64,000 nt of DNA from Psychrobacillus sp042885655 (GTDB lineage: Bacteria > Bacillota > Bacilli > Bacillales_A > Planococcaceae): the NCBI RefSeq assembly GCF_042885655.1, contig NZ_JBHVRO010000009.1, forward strand, positions 104,072 through 168,071, in the 5' to 3' direction. Below are positions 62,378 to 64,000 of the stretch, piece after piece. The translations under genes and the position numbers were made by a program. How positions within the stretch are numbered: the first letter of the stretch is position 1; the number at the start of each line of letters is the position of its first letter. The notes below the pieces were generated by a model, which was not told the DNA's origin, did no database searches, and saw only the letters and a program-made list of their open reading frames with translations.

Positions 62378-62429
62378 GTTCCTCAAATAAACTACTCTCT
62401 TCGCATGAAAAGCAGTTTACTCAAGGAAC
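62378..62429 (-). terminator. pur leader terminator (riboswitch expression platform)
   Basis: GTTCCTTGAGTAAACTGC pairs along 18 positions with GTAGTTTATTTGAGGAAC (several G-U pairs), followed by TTTTTTATTTT on the minus strand. It lies between the aptamer and purE, as expected for purine-dependent premature termination. Confidence 0.9.
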
Positions 62430-62501
62430 AAAATTGGGGAGAATTTTTGTGACTACTATCAAACGTAATCACATCCTCCTAGCAGATTCCATAAGTTGCT
62501 T

Positions 62502-62572
62502 TCCCGCATAGTCCTGTCATTTACGGTGACTTGGTAGAGACGCTAAAGCCAATTCTTTAGCATATATGGGGA
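62502..62572 (-). promoter_or_regulatory. purine riboswitch aptamer
   Basis: Minus-strand leader has P1 (CCCCATA with TATGCGGG), P2 GCTAAAG/CTTTAGC with a GG-containing loop, the invariant junction GTCTCTACC, P3 with the loop ACCGTAAAT, and J3/1 GGACTATG. The cytosine in GACTATG corresponds to C74 of the xpt riboswitch, which selects guanine/hypoxanthine. Length near 70 nt and position (leader of purE, just upstream of a strong terminator) agree. J1/2 departs from the usual ATAATCG form, so a covariance search should confirm it. Confidence 0.85.
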
Positions 62573-62595
62573 TATTATCGTTCGTTTCTATTTAT

Positions 62596-62624
62596 ATTTT
62601 AACAAGAGTAATGATTCACGTCAA
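62596..62624 (-). promoter_or_regulatory. sigma-A promoter of the pur operon
   Basis: TTGACG, 17 bp, TAAAAT on the minus strand; predicted start about 62589, roughly 17 nt before the aptamer, leaving a leader of some 315 nt before purE. Confidence 0.85.
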
Positions 62625-62628
62625 TGGG

Positions 62629-62673
62629 TAAAAACGAACGATTATTTTTAATTGAACAACAATGTTCGGTTTT
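62629..62673 (-). promoter_or_regulatory. PurR operator: pair of PurBoxes
   Basis: AAAACCGAACATT (reverse complement of 62661-62673) fits the PurBox consensus AWWWCCGAACWWT exactly. A second, plus-oriented box AAAAACGAACGAT lies at 62630-62642, abutting the -35 side. A third CGAAC occurs at 62580-62584 on the minus strand, at the start of the transcript. In B. subtilis PurR binds paired PurBoxes upstream of the pur promoter and is released by PRPP; the spacing of the two cores here (about 26 bp between) is wider than the B. subtilis 16-17 bp. Confidence 0.75.
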
Positions 62674-62684
62674 TTGACGAATTC

Positions 62685-62876
62685 TTATTTATTATTCTCT
62701 TTTATACCTTTTAACATGATGATTTGTTTAATTGGCACGGGTTGTCCATTCACTTCCGCAAAAAGCGGCTCTTCTTTTCGACCTACTACTTGAAAACCTT
62801 GACTATCCATTCTTTTCATACATTCTGCAATCGTTTCATTTTCTTCAACCTCAAACCAAACTGTCTCTTTTTTCAT
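62685..62876 (-). CDS. NETI-motif protein (YebG-like)
   Basis: 63 residues with the NETI motif near position 13 (EENETIAECMKRM), followed by QGFQVVGRKEEPLF. This small protein family is found beside the pur operon in many Bacillales (yebG in B. subtilis). Unknown function. Overlaps the DUF2179 gene upstream by 4 nt, and its stop is only about 12 nt from a PurBox. Confidence 0.9.
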   Translation of the reverse strand: MKKETVWFEVEENETIAECMKRMDSQGFQVVGRKEEPLFAEVNGQPVPIKQIIMLKGIKENNK

Positions 62877-63415
62877 GAAAATAATTTTCCTTTCTTAACA
62901 CTCTTTACCCAAAAACCACCATGAATTGACTTAGGTTCATAAGCAATGATAAACACTTTTGGATCAATTTCCTTTAACTTTGTATATAATTTTAATTCAT
63001 ATTTCCTTGGTGTTAGTATTTGCAGCGCAGCTCTATCCCCATCTAGCCCATGAGCAATCCAATCTGTCACACCATAACCTTCATTTCTTAATACTGTAGG
63101 TAAATTGGTATCAACATTTGTTGTAATAACATTGACCATAATATAACCAAGCGCCATTTTCTCTTCAATCTTCATACCAATTATAACCCCAGTTCCATAT
63201 CCCAAAGCATACGCAATTAAATTTTGAATCTCATTTAGGTTATCCAATACAAGACCAAGACCCACTATGTAAATAATAACTTCCACTACACTTATCATTG
63301 CTGCTACGTATCGAAATCCCTTTAATGTAAGTATCATACGTAATGTAAAGAAAGTAACATACACAATATTAATAGAAAAAATGATTAAAATCATCATAAT
63401 TGCTGAAGAATCCAA
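62873..63415 (-). CDS. DUF2179/UPF0316 membrane protein (YebE-like)
   Basis: 180 residues, TTG start after AGGGGTGG. Three N-terminal membrane helices (about 5-28, 33-52, 58-80; IVYVTFFTLRMILTLKGFRY is a conserved part), then the cytoplasmic DUF2179 domain (LPTVLRNEGYGVTDWIAHGLDGDRAALQILTPR, PKVFIIAYEPKSIHGGFWVK). In other proteins the DUF2179 fold is a ligand-sensing domain in YitT-type membrane proteins. Matches B. subtilis YebE (UPF0316), also upstream of yebG-purE. Confidence 0.93.
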   Translation of the reverse strand: MDSSAIMMILIIFSINIVYVTFFTLRMILTLKGFRYVAAMISVVEVIIYIVGLGLVLDNLNEIQNLIAYALGYGTGVIIGMKIEEKMALGYIMVNVITTNVDTNLPTVLRNEGYGVTDWIAHGLDGDRAALQILTPRKYELKLYTKLKEIDPKVFIIAYEPKSIHGGFWVKSVKKGKLFS

Positions 63416-63648
63416 GAAAATCCACCCCTTTTAGCAATTTGTTTGTCATTTATTATCGCATAGTGGAGAATATTATCAACCATTTGAAATAATCTTATTT
63501 AGAATATTTTAATTAAAAGTTCAAATAAGTAATCTTGTATGATGTTTTGAAAAGAAATTAAGTTGTTATAGGAATAAGTAGAGAAGTAGAGCCATATGGG
63601 GAAATTGTTCTTGAATTATTATCCATAATCAGTCATAAAACGGCTCTT
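63416..63648. other. AT-rich spacer upstream of the DUF2179 gene
   Basis: No gene or strong hairpin seen; it must contain the promoter of the yebE-yebG pair, but no clear hexamer pair stands out. Confidence 0.5.
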
Positions 63649-63754
63649 CGAGACCAATTGTACTCTATCCGAGACTAGTTCTACCAAACTCGAGACTAAT
63701 TTAACTGGTGCCGAGACCAATTCACTTAAAGCCGAGACCAAATCTCACAATAAG
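63649..63754. repeat. five 21-bp phased repeats
   Basis: CGAGAC begins at 63649, 63670, 63691, 63712 and 63733, exactly 21 bp apart. The first ten or eleven bases of each unit (CGAGACYARTT-like) are conserved and the remaining ten vary. On the minus strand one frame reads as repeated LVS followed by four variable residues, but it lacks a start codon. Confidence 0.9.
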
Positions 63755-63870
63755 TAGTTAGCTCTATGTGAGATAGGTCAATTAACCAATCAAGTAGTCC
63801 AACTTCACAACAGAATACTTTTGTAGGTACTTGGATTAAATCTGTTAAGTTTATTTTTCACATAAAAAAA

Positions 63871-63898
63871 AGCCGCTACCGATTACTCGATAACGACT
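63871..63898 (-). terminator. rRNA operon terminator
   Basis: AGTCGTTATCG/CGGTAGCGGCT stem with G-U pairs, minus-strand tail TTTTTTTTATG, directly after the 5S gene. Confidence 0.9.
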
Positions 63899-63907
63899 TT
63901 TTATGGT

Positions 63908-64000
63908 GCCTAGCGACGTCCTACTCTCACAGGGGGAAACCCCCAACTACCATCGGCGATGAAGAGCTTAACTTCCGTGTTCGGTATGGGAACGGGTGTG
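63908..64000 (-). rRNA. rrf: 5S ribosomal RNA (5' end beyond the window)
   Basis: The reverse complement reads CACACCCGTTCCCATACCGA, AACACGGAAGTTAAGCTCTTC, CGATGGTAGTTGGGGGTTTC, CCCCTGTGAGAGTAGGACG and TCGCTAGGC, matching the Bacillus 5S rRNA through its 3' end. About 20 nt of the 5' end are missing at the window edge. A 16S-23S-5S operon on the minus strand is expected beyond it. Confidence 0.97.

Noticed and set aside
62440..62490. Leader peptide in the pur leader (AGGAGG followed by ATG TGA / GTG)
   Set aside because: AGGAGG is followed by ATG then an immediate TGA, and the GTG frame is only 2 nt from the Shine-Dalgarno; spacing is too short for real initiation.
63649..63754. Possible CRISPR array
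   Set aside because: Only about 10 bp are conserved per unit and the variable part is 10-11 bp; there is no 24-36-bp repeat with 30-bp spacers and no cas gene.

Overview
This window comes from a low-GC Gram-positive bacterium of the order Bacillales. Strong Shine-Dalgarno sequences, many TTG/GTG starts and lipoprotein signal peptides all fit. Gene order matches the Bacillus subtilis pur-yerABC-pcrBA-ligA-yerH(camS)-gatCAB-dgkB-rlmCD chromosome segment. The protein sequences and repeat types suggest a Planococcaceae-like lineage (Psychrobacillus, Lysinibacillus or Sporosarcina relatives), but that is inference. Nearly every gene is on the minus strand, as is the rRNA operon whose 5S gene is cut by the right edge, so replication probably runs right to left here.

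Layout in order of transcription (right to left): 5S rRNA and its terminator; a phased 21-bp repeat array; yebE-yebG-like genes; then a fully legible purine control region (PurBoxes, sigma-A promoter, purine riboswitch aptamer, terminator) driving purEKBCSQLFMNHD. The pur operon is interrupted between purN and purH by a terminator and a composite repeat. Next come a DUF6886 gene, yerA-yerB-yerC, pcrB-pcrA-ligA-camS and gatCAB. A decayed duplicate of the gatB 3' region lies on the far side of a plus-strand hemAT. An accessory cluster follows at 19.8-32.6 kb: an oligopeptide-type ABC transporter, two acetamidase/formamidase paralogs, an M42 peptidase, a glutamine-amidotransferase-like protein, and a YesM-type kinase/AraC-type regulator pair with a polytopic membrane protein. 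Then come a single-cysteine thioredoxin-like protein, dgkB, a cytochrome bd operon with two tiny membrane proteins (CydS and an unnamed 31-residue one), a YjjG-like nucleotidase, the alarmone synthetase sasA, rlmCD and dus. The left end carries small or hypothetical genes, a YgjP-type metallopeptidase with a broken relative, a luciferase-like monooxygenase, lipoprotein and zinc-ribbon genes, a family-2 glycosyltransferase, and an M20 amidohydrolase running off the left edge.

The most unusual feature is a family of five interspersed ~300-nt elements (module A at about 5.94, 7.29, 14.55, 44.46 and 51.81 kb). Each folds as one long imperfect hairpin capped by a conserved 17-mer palindrome, and is followed by a second small hairpin. 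The arms of both hairpins differ between copies yet stay complementary, so the structure is conserved rather than the sequence. Four copies are followed, in the same orientation, by a second structured repeat (module B). No transposase gene, CRISPR array or tRNA gene was seen.
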